A stretch of 64,000 nt of DNA, from the IMG/VR virus record IMGVR_UViG_3300033153_010610, positions 1 through 64,000 of that record. The stretch is one strand, 5' to 3'. Origin of the DNA: a virus. Positions 35,949 to 44,360 of the stretch are shown here, one piece after another; within the stretch, counting starts at the first letter, position 1, and each line of letters opens with the position of its first letter. A program made the translations under genes and the position numbers. The notes below the pieces were generated by a model. The model did not search any database and was not told the DNA's origin. It saw only the letters and a program-made list of their open reading frames with translations.

Positions 35949-37631
35949 GGAGACCTCTGGGTCACCCTTGACGGCCTCGTCGTCATCTTCCTGTTCATCT
36001 CCCAACCAGTAGTCATCATCTCCAGCCTCAGCGCTATCCTCTTCGTCGTCGAAGAAGGCTCCGCCAAAGTTGAACTTCTGCAGCAGGAGTTCACTGAACC
36101 ACATCGCCATCACGATATCGTCGTTCTTCGAGGTCGAGACCACTCGGCCGTCATCGACTGTGAAGGACTGAAGCTCGGAGATGAGCAACTCGCTCATCCG
36201 CTTCGACTCCGGGTCCCCAAACGGGAATCGGAACTTTCCGTTCTCTAGGAGCAGCCGAATCATGGGGATGCCACGGTCAGCCATATGTTTCTCGGAACCT
36301 GTCTGGTGCCTTTCAATTGGGAAGGGAGAATCTATGATTGCCTCATCGACGACGAAGGCTTGCGCCTGATTCGACTCGATGATGCCGGCATCGACCCGAT
36401 ATTTCACCCCGAGTTTGATGAACTGTTTGATGATGCCCCTGAACCCCAGCCCCCGAGCTCGCTCGATGAGTAGGATGCGGCGGATACCTCTGGAACTGAT
36501 GCCCACGACATAGAAGACCGTGTAGTCAGCTTTGATGTTGGCAGAGATTCCGATGTCAGCGGAGATATAGGTGGCCTCGCAGTTCCGTTCAATCCAAGAG
36601 CGGCTCGGGTCCATGTGAGCGCTCTCGTCAATTGTGGGCGGCGCGAAGAGTTCCTCGGGGAAGAGAGTTGAGAGCGAGGAGATGGCCTTGCACAAGTACT
36701 CCCGGGTGAAGGTCAGCGGGCCGACCTCTTCATCGCGAATGTAGTGCAATTGCTCTACGCTGAAGCGTGACGGCCACAGTGAGAACTCGACCCCCTCCTC
36801 ATCAGTCTGGAGAGCTGGGAACTCCTCATAGATGAATCCACTGGTGTGTTTGCAGTAGCCGTAGAGGTCTCCGGTGTGCATAGGCGTGCCCACTACAAAG
36901 ACCGGGCCGTTGACGGCGGGCAGCAACTGGCCCTTGAAGTTCTCTAGCGCTCGTTTCCGCTCAGTCGGGGAGAAGAGGCACTCCTGGGCCAGGAGGTCAT
37001 CGATGATCATCCACTTCGTATGCTGGCCACGCAGGGCTGACTTGGCGCCCTTGGCGAATATCTCACTCCCGTTGGCCAATTGAATACGGTCCTTGGTCCA
37101 GGTCTTCTTCGAGTCATCCGACTTCAGATGGAGCAATTCTGGGGTGTGGATGATACCGAGCAGATCTTGGTTTGGTGTGCCTTCCTTTAGATGTCTCAGG
37201 TGGGTCCAGGAGATGTCACCCTCACCCACCATAGCGCCGTACTCGCCGGGGAAGATGACGTGTGCGAGCCATAACGGTAGAGCGTACGAGAACCACGCGC
37301 TCTTGCCATGGTCTCGAGGAGCAAGGAGACACATCGTTTGGCGTTTGATTTTCGGTTCGTCTGCTTTGAGGAGCGTCTTGACGATGAGCTCACTCCACTC
37401 TTTGTGGTGTTGGACCACCAACATGTGCAGGACGTACTTTGCATAGAATGGAAGGCTGACACGACTCATCTCAGTGATGAGACGTTCCTTCTCCTTGCGA
37501 CGGTCATAGACAACCGCGACCTCGCGGTCGTTCCCGTCACGCAGGATTTCCTCTTCCTCTTCAAACTCTTGAAGAAGAGAGAGCATTTCAGCCTTGGAGA
37601 GATTATTGAGGTCTGATGTATCCCAACTCAT
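35817..37631 (-). CDS. terL: Terminase large subunit (packaging ATPase/nuclease)
   Basis: 604 residues starting MSWDTSDLNNLSKAEMLSLL. The ATPase has LAPRDHGKS at 103-111 (Walker A variant) and WMIIDDLL at 205-212 (Walker B followed by Asp-Asp), with KGAKSALRGQHTKW before it. The nuclease domain starts at SADIGIS (first metal Asp) and includes VDAGIIESN and STSKNDDIVMAMW (last metal Asp). The C-terminal 70 residues are acidic and Gly/Pro-rich and look disordered. It cuts and pumps DNA into the prohead. It is transcribed opposite to the rest of the head genes. Confidence 0.92.
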   Translation of the reverse strand: MSWDTSDLNNLSKAEMLSLLQEFEEEEEILRDGNDREVAVVYDRRKEKERLITEMSRVSLPFYAKYVLHMLVVQHHKEWSELIVKTLLKADEPKIKRQTMCLLAPRDHGKSAWFSYALPLWLAHVIFPGEYGAMVGEGDISWTHLRHLKEGTPNQDLLGIIHTPELLHLKSDDSKKTWTKDRIQLANGSEIFAKGAKSALRGQHTKWMIIDDLLAQECLFSPTERKRALENFKGQLLPAVNGPVFVVGTPMHTGDLYGYCKHTSGFIYEEFPALQTDEEGVEFSLWPSRFSVEQLHYIRDEEVGPLTFTREYLCKAISSLSTLFPEELFAPPTIDESAHMDPSRSWIERNCEATYISADIGISANIKADYTVFYVVGISSRGIRRILLIERARGLGFRGIIKQFIKLGVKYRVDAGIIESNQAQAFVVDEAIIDSPFPIERHQTGSEKHMADRGIPMIRLLLENGKFRFPFGDPESKRMSELLISELQSFTVDDGRVVSTSKNDDIVMAMWFSELLLQKFNFGGAFFDDEEDSAEAGDDDYWLGDEQEDDDEAVKGDPEVSSAFGRSGRQPGFGTPAADDFLMGVGTRPTGFFPGDDGSDGPLH

Positions 37632-37643
37632 GTCGGGAGGATA

Positions 37644-37952
37644 TCACGAAACGAATTCGTCGCCCTCGTAGATGGCAAGGATAGCAGACTCATCTACAAA
37701 GAAGCGCCGCTTACCGGCCCAGACGTGTCCGGTGTATCTGCCCAGTAGCACCATGTCCCCTTCTTTCACCCCAGTGTCCTCTGTGAAAGACGAGTGTACC
37801 GAGAGCACTGTGGCAAACTTGTTGTCTGTCATTTGCATCCGAGCATCGGGTACGCGGATGATCCCGCCGGGCGTTTTCTCGGGCTTCAAGGCTAATTCGA
37901 CGAACGCATGTCCGCGATATGCATCGACCTGTTCTGAAGTAAACCAATCCAT
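37644..37952 (-). CDS. GroES-like co-chaperonin
   Basis: 102 residues from the ATG at 37952 (MDWFTSEQVDAYRGHAFVEL), with GGAGGAGAACAAT before it. It has the GroES barrel pattern: AFVELALKPEKTPGGIIRVP with a mobile-loop-like segment, VLSVHSSFTEDTGVKEGDMV and DESAILAIYEG. Phages such as T4 (gp31) and RB49 carry such proteins so that host GroEL can fold the major capsid protein. It lies next to terminase and head genes, consistent with this. Confidence 0.85.
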   Translation of the reverse strand: MDWFTSEQVDAYRGHAFVELALKPEKTPGGIIRVPDARMQMTDNKFATVLSVHSSFTEDTGVKEGDMVLLGRYTGHVWAGKRRFFVDESAILAIYEGDEFVS

Positions 37953-38095
37953 ATTGTTCTCCTCCATCAATTGGATTCTACAAGGTTATGTTGACGAAAA
38001 CTCAGGGTCAAGCCATCATAAGCGCAGCAGAAGAGGGTTTTACCTCTCATTCGCAAGAGGCATCTGAAAGCAATGCCCCGCGTTAGAGAAGCAAA
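37953..38095. promoter_or_regulatory. Divergent region between head-gene units
   Basis: Separates the leftward co-chaperonin/terminase unit from the rightward late genes. On the plus strand TTGACG (about 37990-37995), a 17-bp spacer and CATCAT form a possible promoter. A small hairpin AGAGG-GTTTTA-CCTCT follows near 38033-38048. The late transcript probably starts here. Confidence 0.4.
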
Positions 38096-38704
38096 ATGAA
38101 CGAGCGCCAATTGACGATCGGGTTCGATAGTGCTGAAGACGCGACCTTCACGTTGTGTTGCTACGAGCAGACCATCCCCAGGGTTCTGTCTGCCGAAGCA
38201 GTCTCTGACTTGAGGAAGGCAGTCCAGCAAGCCTTGGCCCTTGGGGTCGATGTGGACGAGTGCGCCCCCTCTCTCTTGAGAGCAGTGCGTATGACCGCAG
38301 CCGACCGAGAGGCTCAATCGTACTCGGGACAACTGTCGTACGCGACCCCACAGTTCGGTTCCATCGTAAAGTCGGGGATGCCCGCGCCGTCTCTGAGCAA
38401 GAATATGCGTCAGCCCTATCTGGCTGCATGCATCAATCGTACGGCGATGGACCAAGTGGGGAAGTACTTCGACGACCACAACACCTTCGCCAAGTCGATG
38501 GGTGTTGGCATGACGTACCCCACGGTTCCACCCTGGAAATCGGACACAATGGTGGGGCATGTGATGGGGGCGTTGCTCGCCAAATCATCCGATGCCAATC
38601 TCATGACGGCCATTGACGAGAACGGAGAAGCCTGGGTAAAGGACTACACCAGGACCGTTCTGGATGATGCGCGTCGTCGCATGTTTCCCAAAGTGAGTTC
38701 CTGA
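38096..38704 (+). CDS. Hypothetical protein in head module
   Basis: 202 residues starting MNERQLTIGFDSAEDATFTL after TTAGAGAAGCAAA. Beta-rich N-terminus, then helical regions with DREAQSYSGQLSYATPQFGS. No domain recognised. The final 40 bp of the gene were copied downstream in the tandem duplication that created the next two genes. Confidence 0.7.
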   Translation: MNERQLTIGFDSAEDATFTLCCYEQTIPRVLSAEAVSDLRKAVQQALALGVDVDECAPSLLRAVRMTAADREAQSYSGQLSYATPQFGSIVKSGMPAPSLSKNMRQPYLAACINRTAMDQVGKYFDDHNTFAKSMGVGMTYPTVPPWKSDTMVGHVMGALLAKSSDANLMTAIDENGEAWVKDYTRTVLDDARRRMFPKVSS

Positions 38705-38716
38705 AGGAGATCTGGG

Positions 38717-39220
38717 ATGACCATTTCCGCACTGACCGAAGAACAAAAGCGGCTGCTCGAGCGGCATGACCCGGCCCTTAAGAAGGCCAATCTCGCGACT
38801 CACTTGGACAACCTCACAGACGACGTCCGCCTGCGTCAAGCGACGGCGACCATCGGTGCTGTTGGGACAGAGACGGCCGGCGCGCCGGACTACTACGACG
38901 TGCCCGTGACGGTGACGGACAATGATGGCGACGCGCTAACCGCGGCAGTCAACGTCCGCGTCCGCATCTTTGATGATGTGGGTCTCGCAACTGTTTCGAC
39001 AGTAGGTGACCATCGTCTGACCGAAGATGGCGCCACGGGTGACATCCATGTCGACAACGTTGTGGACGCCGTGTATCGAACCAGCGCAACCGGGACACTT
39101 GTTGTCCGAGTCGAAGATGTTGCTGGCGGATCTGGAGATTGGATCTACGCGATCGTGACCGACGGCGGGAACGAGTCCGTGCGCATCGTCGGTGGTACTT
39201 TTGCTGTGGAATTCAACTAG
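38717..39220 (+). CDS. Beta-rich protein, duplicated copy 1
   Basis: 167 residues starting MTISALTEEQKRLLERHDPA. A 30-residue helical N-terminus is followed by a beta domain with PVTVTDNDGDALTAAVNVRV and later VVRVEDVAGGSGDWIYAIVT. The fold looks Ig- or jelly-roll-like. It could be a head decoration or structural protein by position. Paralogous to the next gene. Confidence 0.7.
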   Translation: MTISALTEEQKRLLERHDPALKKANLATHLDNLTDDVRLRQATATIGAVGTETAGAPDYYDVPVTVTDNDGDALTAAVNVRVRIFDDVGLATVSTVGDHRLTEDGATGDIHVDNVVDAVYRTSATGTLVVRVEDVAGGSGDWIYAIVTDGGNESVRIVGGTFAVEFN

Positions 39221-39279
39221 CATCAGATGATGCGCGTCGTCGCATGTTCCCCAAAGTGAGTTCCTGAAGGAGATCTGGG

Positions 39280-39786
39280 ATGACCACTTCCGCACTGACC
39301 GAAGAACAAAAACGACTGCTTGACCGGCATGACCCGGCCCTCAAGAAGGCCACTCTTGCAACGCACCTGGACAACGTCACAGACGACGTCCGCCTGCGTC
39401 AGGCGACGGCAGTGGTCGGTGCGAGAGGAACAGAGACGGCCGGTCCCCCAGACTACTACGACGTCCCCATTCAGGTGAATGATGCCGATGGTGTCGCTGT
39501 CACTGCGGCAGTCAATCTCCGGGTGCGCATCTTCGATGATATTGGTCTTGCGACCGTCGCAACCGTTGGTAACCATCGCCTGACCGAAGACGGGGTCACT
39601 GGTGATATCCATGTCAACGACGTCATCGACGCTATCTACCGTACGACCGCGGCCGGCGCCCTGGTTATCCGGATTGAGGATGTCGCAGGCGGGTCGAACC
39701 AAAACCTCTACGTTTTGGTGACTGATGGCGGAAATGAGTCCTTCCGCATCATCGGTGATTCCTTCTTAGTTCTCTTCAACGCCTAG
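39280..39786 (+). CDS. Beta-rich protein, duplicated copy 2
   Basis: 168 residues starting MTTSALTEEQKRLLDRHDPA. It aligns along its whole length with the copy at 38717, with most differences in the beta domain (PIQVNDADGVAVTAAVNLRV). Both copies are intact with good ribosome sites, so both may be functional, perhaps as two forms of one virion component. Confidence 0.7.
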   Translation: MTTSALTEEQKRLLDRHDPALKKATLATHLDNVTDDVRLRQATAVVGARGTETAGPPDYYDVPIQVNDADGVAVTAAVNLRVRIFDDIGLATVATVGNHRLTEDGVTGDIHVNDVIDAIYRTTAAGALVIRIEDVAGGSNQNLYVLVTDGGNESFRIIGDSFLVLFNA

Positions 39787-39804
39787 CACCAGAGGCGCGC
39801 TCTG

Positions 39805-41565
39805 ATGCCGAAGCTGAGATCACGAGCATGGGCAGCATCCAAGGCGGCCTATTCTCAATTCCGCGGTGGCACCACCGCACCCAGCGTGGGGACACCTCCT
39901 CCACAGCCCGTCGATCCATCTTGGGACCAATTGCAAGAGATGCTGACCGGCCGCTCTCGGGGTGAAGCCCAGGAGCAGGCCGAGGCGTTGCGTCAGGCTG
40001 ACACTTGGATGGTGAAGACGGCCCATAAGGTTGGGCACAGTCTTGGGGCTATCAAGAAGGCTCTAGCAGCCGTTGACCCCAAGCCCGTCAGTGAGTTTGA
40101 AGGTCAGGCCATTGATGATGAGGCCTTCTATTCAAACCCCAAGGAATTCCGGGAACGCCCATCTGGTTTGAGCAACGACACCCTTCGGGCAATGTCGTAC
40201 AAAGTCCCCATCATCTCTGCCATCCATCAGACGCGCCTCAATCAGGTCGGCATCTTTGGCCGCCCGCGTACAGAGCCCACAGAAATGGGCTTCATCATTC
40301 TACCCAAGAGCCAGAAGGAACAACGGAGCCCGACTCGAGCGACCTTCCGCCGCATTGAGCAGTTCTCCGACTTCTTCGCTCACTGCGGGAGTAAATGGGG
40401 GGACAGACATCTCCTCCGTCCCAACTTGGAGGGCCTCTTGCGCATGTGCGTTCGAGACTCTCTGACGTTCGACCAGTACGCCATCCAGATGAACTTCAAT
40501 CGGAAGGGCCAGCCTGCCGAGTTCGTCGCGATGGCAGGGCACTCGATGCGCCTCGCGAGTCGTGATGGCGATACCGGGTGGAACTTCGACCCAGATGATG
40601 TCCACTACACTCAGGTCAAAAGACGACTCAAGATTGCGGACTTTACCGCTCGAGAGTTGATTTGGGGTGTCCGTAACCCGCGGTCCGACCTTGAGGTGGC
40701 TGGGTACGGGATGTCGGAGTTGGAACTCCTCATCCAGGTCGTCACAGGCATGCTGTGGGCGGAAGCTCACAACGCCAGGTTCTTCTCAGCCGGCTCGACC
40801 GTGAAGGGCCTCCTCAACATCAAGGGGATGATCAATCGGAAGCAATTGCGCGCCTTCAGACGGGAATGGTTCGCGCTCTTGAGCGGGGTCCAGAACTCCT
40901 GGAGGACCCCAGTTCTCAATGCCGATGAAGTCCAGTTCATCCCGATGCATGCGTCGAATCGGGACATGGAATTCACCGAGTGGTTGTACTACCTATTGAA
41001 GGTTGCGACCGCGGTGTACCAGATTGACCCTTCCGAGGTGAACTTCACCTTCGGCAACGAAGGCCAGGCCGTCCAAGTATTCGAGAGTAACAACGAAGCG
41101 AAGACCCGTCTCTCTCGTGACCGTGGTCTCCGCCCACTCGTGGTGAACATTCAGCAGTCCCTACAGCGTGTCATGGACGCCCTCGACCCGAACTTCATGA
41201 TCATCTTGGCCGGCCTGGACTCGAAGACTGAAGAGCAGAAGGCATCTCTCGCTGAGACGTTGACGCGCTCTGTGTGGACAATCGATGAGGCCCGCGAGAA
41301 GCTCTATCAGATGCCTCCGTTGCCACACTCTGGTGACATTGTGCGTAACGGTGAGTACATGGCATGGCTGAACCAGTTATCCCAACTCTCATCTGACATA
41401 CAACTCGCAGAAGACACGGCTCAGGCTTCGGCTGCTGAGACTACGGCGCCAACGTCGGTACCAGCGCCAACTGCCGGTGCGAAGCCGGCTGCAAAGAAAA
41501 AACCGGAGGTGTCGCCAGATGATGTCACCCCGACCAACTTCAAAGCACCATCATCAGGAAGTTGA
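39805..41565 (+). CDS. Portal protein
   Basis: 586 residues starting MPKLRSRAWAASKAAYSQFR. Portal features in order: PIISAIHQTRLNQVG, a wing region with FAHCGSKWG, AGYGMSELELLIQVVTGMLW, FFSAGSTVKGLLNIKG, the long stem helix region (REWFALLSGVQNSWRTPVL) and TFGNEGQAVQVFESNNEAKT before the crown. The C-terminus is Pro/Ala/Lys-rich and disordered. The dodecameric portal is the DNA channel and docks terminase and connectors. It is followed by a perfect hairpin at 41567-41584. Confidence 0.9.
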   Translation: MPKLRSRAWAASKAAYSQFRGGTTAPSVGTPPPQPVDPSWDQLQEMLTGRSRGEAQEQAEALRQADTWMVKTAHKVGHSLGAIKKALAAVDPKPVSEFEGQAIDDEAFYSNPKEFRERPSGLSNDTLRAMSYKVPIISAIHQTRLNQVGIFGRPRTEPTEMGFIILPKSQKEQRSPTRATFRRIEQFSDFFAHCGSKWGDRHLLRPNLEGLLRMCVRDSLTFDQYAIQMNFNRKGQPAEFVAMAGHSMRLASRDGDTGWNFDPDDVHYTQVKRRLKIADFTARELIWGVRNPRSDLEVAGYGMSELELLIQVVTGMLWAEAHNARFFSAGSTVKGLLNIKGMINRKQLRAFRREWFALLSGVQNSWRTPVLNADEVQFIPMHASNRDMEFTEWLYYLLKVATAVYQIDPSEVNFTFGNEGQAVQVFESNNEAKTRLSRDRGLRPLVVNIQQSLQRVMDALDPNFMIILAGLDSKTEEQKASLAETLTRSVWTIDEAREKLYQMPPLPHSGDIVRNGEYMAWLNQLSQLSSDIQLAEDTAQASAAETTAPTSVPAPTAGAKPAAKKKPEVSPDDVTPTNFKAPSSGS

Positions 41566-41566
41566 C

Positions 41567-41584
41567 GCGCTTTAGATAAAGCGC
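41567..41584 (+). terminator. Perfect palindrome after the portal gene
   Basis: GCGCTTTAGATAAAGCGC starts 2 bp after the portal stop. With pairing to the centre it gives 8 bp and a 2-nt loop; a 6-bp stem with a 6-nt loop is more realistic. No U-run follows, so an RNA-processing, stability or attenuation element is more likely than a full terminator. Confidence 0.5.
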
Positions 41585-41637
41585 AATGATGATGACACCA
41601 TTGACGGCTTTGGGCCGAGAGAACTAAGGAGTACAGA

Positions 41638-42048
41638 ATGGGAAGCCCAGTTCATGGCTCGCACCTTCAGCCGAGCGACATTGGTCAGATGATTCCGTTC
41701 GCCACGCAGGAGCATGTTGACTTCTATCAAGGAGTCATCCTCACTGGCATCGTGCAACTTTCGTGGCGGGCTCCAGCGGATGGTATCCTTGAGAAGGGAT
41801 ACTTCAAGTTGGGCACCTGTGGGACCGGCGCTGGTCCGACCACTTGTGACATCCTGAAGAACGCATCGTCGATGCTCACCGCCGCGATGTCCATCGCGCA
41901 TACCGACACTGATGGTACCGAGGTGGCCGCGTCATTCGATGACAACACAGTGTCGCGAGGTGATTTCATCACTCTGGCGACCTCGGCCGGCGCCACCAAC
42001 CAGGTGACCGCGTGGGCTGGTTTCACCTTCCGGCTCCTGGGTAGCTAG
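41638..42048 (+). CDS. Hypothetical structural protein
   Basis: 136 residues starting MGSPVHGSHLQPSDIGQMIP after AACTAAGGAGTACAGA. Beta-rich (VQLSWRAPADGILEKGYFKL), followed by CGTGAGPTTC and Ala/Thr-rich strands. The pattern resembles head decoration or fibre-like beta proteins. Located between portal and protease genes. Confidence 0.7.
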   Translation: MGSPVHGSHLQPSDIGQMIPFATQEHVDFYQGVILTGIVQLSWRAPADGILEKGYFKLGTCGTGAGPTTCDILKNASSMLTAAMSIAHTDTDGTEVAASFDDNTVSRGDFITLATSAGATNQVTAWAGFTFRLLGS

Positions 42049-42081
42049 GTCTCCGGTTCTTCGTCGAGATAGGAGAAGCCT

Positions 42082-42459
42082 GTGCCAGCCATCTACATGG
42101 AGCGTCAGCTCAAACTACGGACTGCGAGGGATCAGTTCTATCAGAAGCTCCACTTCAAGAGCACTGAGGAAATAGAGTCATACTCGACTCTGACGAACAC
42201 CTCGGACCGAAGTCGTACCATCGCTGCTGCTGGTACGTTCGCGATAGATCTGGGCGGGATGACTGCCGTCAAGACGATCTACATCGAGACAAGCGCAGCA
42301 CTTCAGGTCACCATCGGTGCCGCTGTTTGGACAGTCGCGCCGGTTGAGACTAACAAGTCTGGCATCTTGTACGTCGAGGGGTCCTTCGCCAGTATCACGC
42401 TGACCAATCCAGACGCGGCCAATTCCATCGAAGTGCTCTGGATGCTTGCAGGTACGTAG
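42082..42459 (+). CDS. Hypothetical structural protein, GTG start
   Basis: 125 residues starting MPAIYMERQLKLRTARDQFY from the GTG at 42082, after AGGAGAAGCCT. Helical N-terminus, then strands GTFAIDLGGMTAVKTIYIET. The end touches the next gene (TAGTG). Role unknown; position suggests a virion or assembly protein. Confidence 0.7.
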   Translation: MPAIYMERQLKLRTARDQFYQKLHFKSTEEIESYSTLTNTSDRSRTIAAAGTFAIDLGGMTAVKTIYIETSAALQVTIGAAVWTVAPVETNKSGILYVEGSFASITLTNPDAANSIEVLWMLAGT

Positions 42460-43100
42460 TGCCTGACGTAGACGAGAACACTTGGCGCAAGGCCAAGCGG
42501 ACAGTCCTCACTAAGTTCCCAGAAGTATCACGAGAGTCCCACCGATTCTGGGATTACGTCCAGGACGTGTACCTGACCTACCGTCCTTTTCGTAAAGGGA
42601 AGGCGGGCCAACTCTCTGAGTCTCAACTCGAATCTCTCCAATGGGAGCCTCCGGGTGGTGACCACCCTGCAACCTGGCGAGCTCAGGTAGGCAACGACTA
42701 CGTCTACCGCGTAGAGAAGCCCGGTCATGCAGGTGAAGAGGGAGACGTCGGCGAGGCGTTCACTCAGGAAGAGATGGAGCAGAAACTGAAGGGTGAGGAG
42801 CCAGTGATACTCACCTTTCGCCAAGCAACCATCAAATGGGGGATTGCTGAGCATAAGAAGGCCATGGAGCAGGCTGCAACTAAAACGGTTCATGATTTTC
42901 ATTCTTCGGAGATGCGCCGGAAGTTAGACTTGGCGTCTCTCAAGGTGTCGTTGGCCGAATCTGTGCAGCAGTTCCTATCCGAGACGCCGACCGCAGAGGT
43001 CGCTGCAGAGCAGGTCAAGCTCGAGCGACCTAAGCCAGAAGCGGCCCAGGACGAGAAGGACAAGAAGGACGAGAAGGACGAGGATGGGGCAGACGCTTAA
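42459..43100 (+). CDS. Hypothetical head-module protein, GTG start
   Basis: 213 residues starting MPDVDENTWRKAKRTVLTKF from the GTG at 42459. The first 60 residues are basic with aromatic residues, followed by an acidic segment and a helical region. It ends in a Lys/Glu/Asp-rich charged tail (DEKDKKDEKDEDGADA). The charged tail recalls scaffold or assembly proteins. No family recognised. Confidence 0.65.
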   Translation: MPDVDENTWRKAKRTVLTKFPEVSRESHRFWDYVQDVYLTYRPFRKGKAGQLSESQLESLQWEPPGGDHPATWRAQVGNDYVYRVEKPGHAGEEGDVGEAFTQEEMEQKLKGEEPVILTFRQATIKWGIAEHKKAMEQAATKTVHDFHSSEMRRKLDLASLKVSLAESVQQFLSETPTAEVAAEQVKLERPKPEAAQDEKDKKDEKDEDGADA

Positions 43101-43311
43101 ATGCCCATCATGTGGGTCTCGGTCTGGAAACACCAACAGCAATGGTGGCGTGCATCTCAAGACCCGTAGCATCTATATGTCATCGGATGGTAAGGTCATT
43201 GGTTTCTGCAAACAGTGCCAGAACTCATTCGTTGTTGTCAGGACGAACAAGCAATGGCGATTACGCCTTCTCCCGCAAATGATGAGTTGGCGAGAGAATG
43301 TCGATACTTGA
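43084..43311 (+). CDS. Small zinc-ribbon protein
   Basis: 75 residues starting MGQTLKCPSCGSRSGNTNSN. CPSC and CKQC about 36 residues apart make a four-Cys ribbon reminiscent of small phage Com-like or TFIIS-like zinc proteins. It overlaps the previous gene's end by 17 bp, and its stop lies before the protease start at 43404. Confidence 0.65.
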   Translation: MGQTLKCPSCGSRSGNTNSNGGVHLKTRSIYMSSDGKVIGFCKQCQNSFVVVRTNKQWRLRLLPQMMSWRENVDT

Positions 43312-43403
43312 CGAATATTCCGACTGCTAGTAGCGTGGAGACAATCCATTCAGCCGCGCCAATGGACATTGGCAATGGCATCGGACGACACAGAGGCTTG
43401 GAA

Positions 43404-44360
43404 ATGTCAGAACCATTCCAGTGGTACGTTCCTTTCGACGTCCGAAAGTCAGAAGACTCCGAAGAAATGCTCTTCGGTGGTTTTGTGTCTTCGGAGCGAG
43501 AGGACCTGGAGGGTGAAGAGGTTATCCAGAAGGGGCTCAATTTTGACCCATTCGTCTCGCGCGGATGGTTCAATGAGAACCACGAGTCGTCCTTGTCTGG
43601 TGGCGGAGTGGTGGGAGTTCCCGTCGAGAACCAGTCAGTCCAGTGGCTCAGCAAAGGTCAACTCGACCCGCTGAATCGCACCGAAGTGGACCGTGGCGGC
43701 TGGTACGTGATGGGTCAGATGCTCGATACTCCCCAGGGCAAGTCGATTTTCGATATAGCCTCGGCCTTACAGAAGGCTGGGACATCGCGGCGACTCGGTA
43801 TGTCTCTCGAAGGCAACGTGACAAAGCGCAACGGGCAGCAGGTCGAAGAGGCTGATGTGCACAACATCGCCCTCACACAACGGCCTGTGAATCCCGACAC
43901 GACTGTTGAGGTGATCTGCAAAGCTCTCAAAGGCGAGGGTCCTCTCATTACAGATGAGCCCCGTCGTTTGGAGAAAGAGATCCTCGCCCGCCTTGAGCGT
44001 ATCGAGAAGGCGATGAGCGCAGGCGCTTCCGTCAACGCACCGGGCAGTACGGGCGGCGGTGATGGATTCGCATACAGATCCGAGGACCTGGAGAAGAAGA
44101 AGCCTTCCGCACTCGAAGTGTGTGAGGGGGATGTCCAGGCTTCGATGAACAAAATGGCAGAGAACCTGAATTCCGATGGCGGCGACCCCAAGATGAGCCT
44201 CGTTCGCGAGGTGGCGGAGTCGTCGGAGGCGGAGTACGGGGAGCAACTCGTCCTGGGTTACGGGGCGGCATACGACGTGATTCGGAAGCGGTACCCAAAC
44301 CTGACTGACAGTCAGTGCAAGTCGGCAACGAATCGGATCTTCAATCTTGGAGGCAGCTAA
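43404..44360 (+). CDS. Prohead maturation protease
   Basis: 318 residues from the ATG at 43404 (MSEPFQWYVPFDVRKS), with AGAGG 8 nt before it; upstream in-frame codons overlap the zinc-ribbon gene. The protease part has GGFVSSEREDLEGEEV, NENHESS with His60 and RLGMSLEG with Ser134, the His/Ser arrangement of herpesvirus-assemblin-like phage proteases. VHNIALTQRPVNPDTTV follows. The helical C-terminus could be a built-in scaffold segment. It trims scaffold and capsid during head maturation. Neighbours fit: portal upstream, scaffold-like and capsid genes downstream. Confidence 0.85.
   Translation: MSEPFQWYVPFDVRKSEDSEEMLFGGFVSSEREDLEGEEVIQKGLNFDPFVSRGWFNENHESSLSGGGVVGVPVENQSVQWLSKGQLDPLNRTEVDRGGWYVMGQMLDTPQGKSIFDIASALQKAGTSRRLGMSLEGNVTKRNGQQVEEADVHNIALTQRPVNPDTTVEVICKALKGEGPLITDEPRRLEKEILARLERIEKAMSAGASVNAPGSTGGGDGFAYRSEDLEKKKPSALEVCEGDVQASMNKMAENLNSDGGDPKMSLVREVAESSEAEYGEQLVLGYGAAYDVIRKRYPNLTDSQCKSATNRIFNLGGS

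Larger units (their letters stand above)
38663..39786. repeat. Tandem duplication, 563-bp unit
   Basis: The block starting GATGATGCGCGTCGTCGCAT at 38663 recurs at 39226 (offset 563). Each unit holds the last 40 bp of the gene at 38096, its stop, the GAAGGAGATCTGGG ribosome site and a complete gene (38717 and 39280). In the second unit the gene end is a non-coding relic, which fixes the breakpoint. Confidence 0.9.

Noticed and set aside
43084-43311. Mu Com homologue controlling the Mom-like gene
   Set aside because: It is a four-Cys zinc protein but lies 18 kb away in the head module on the other strand, so there is no positional support.
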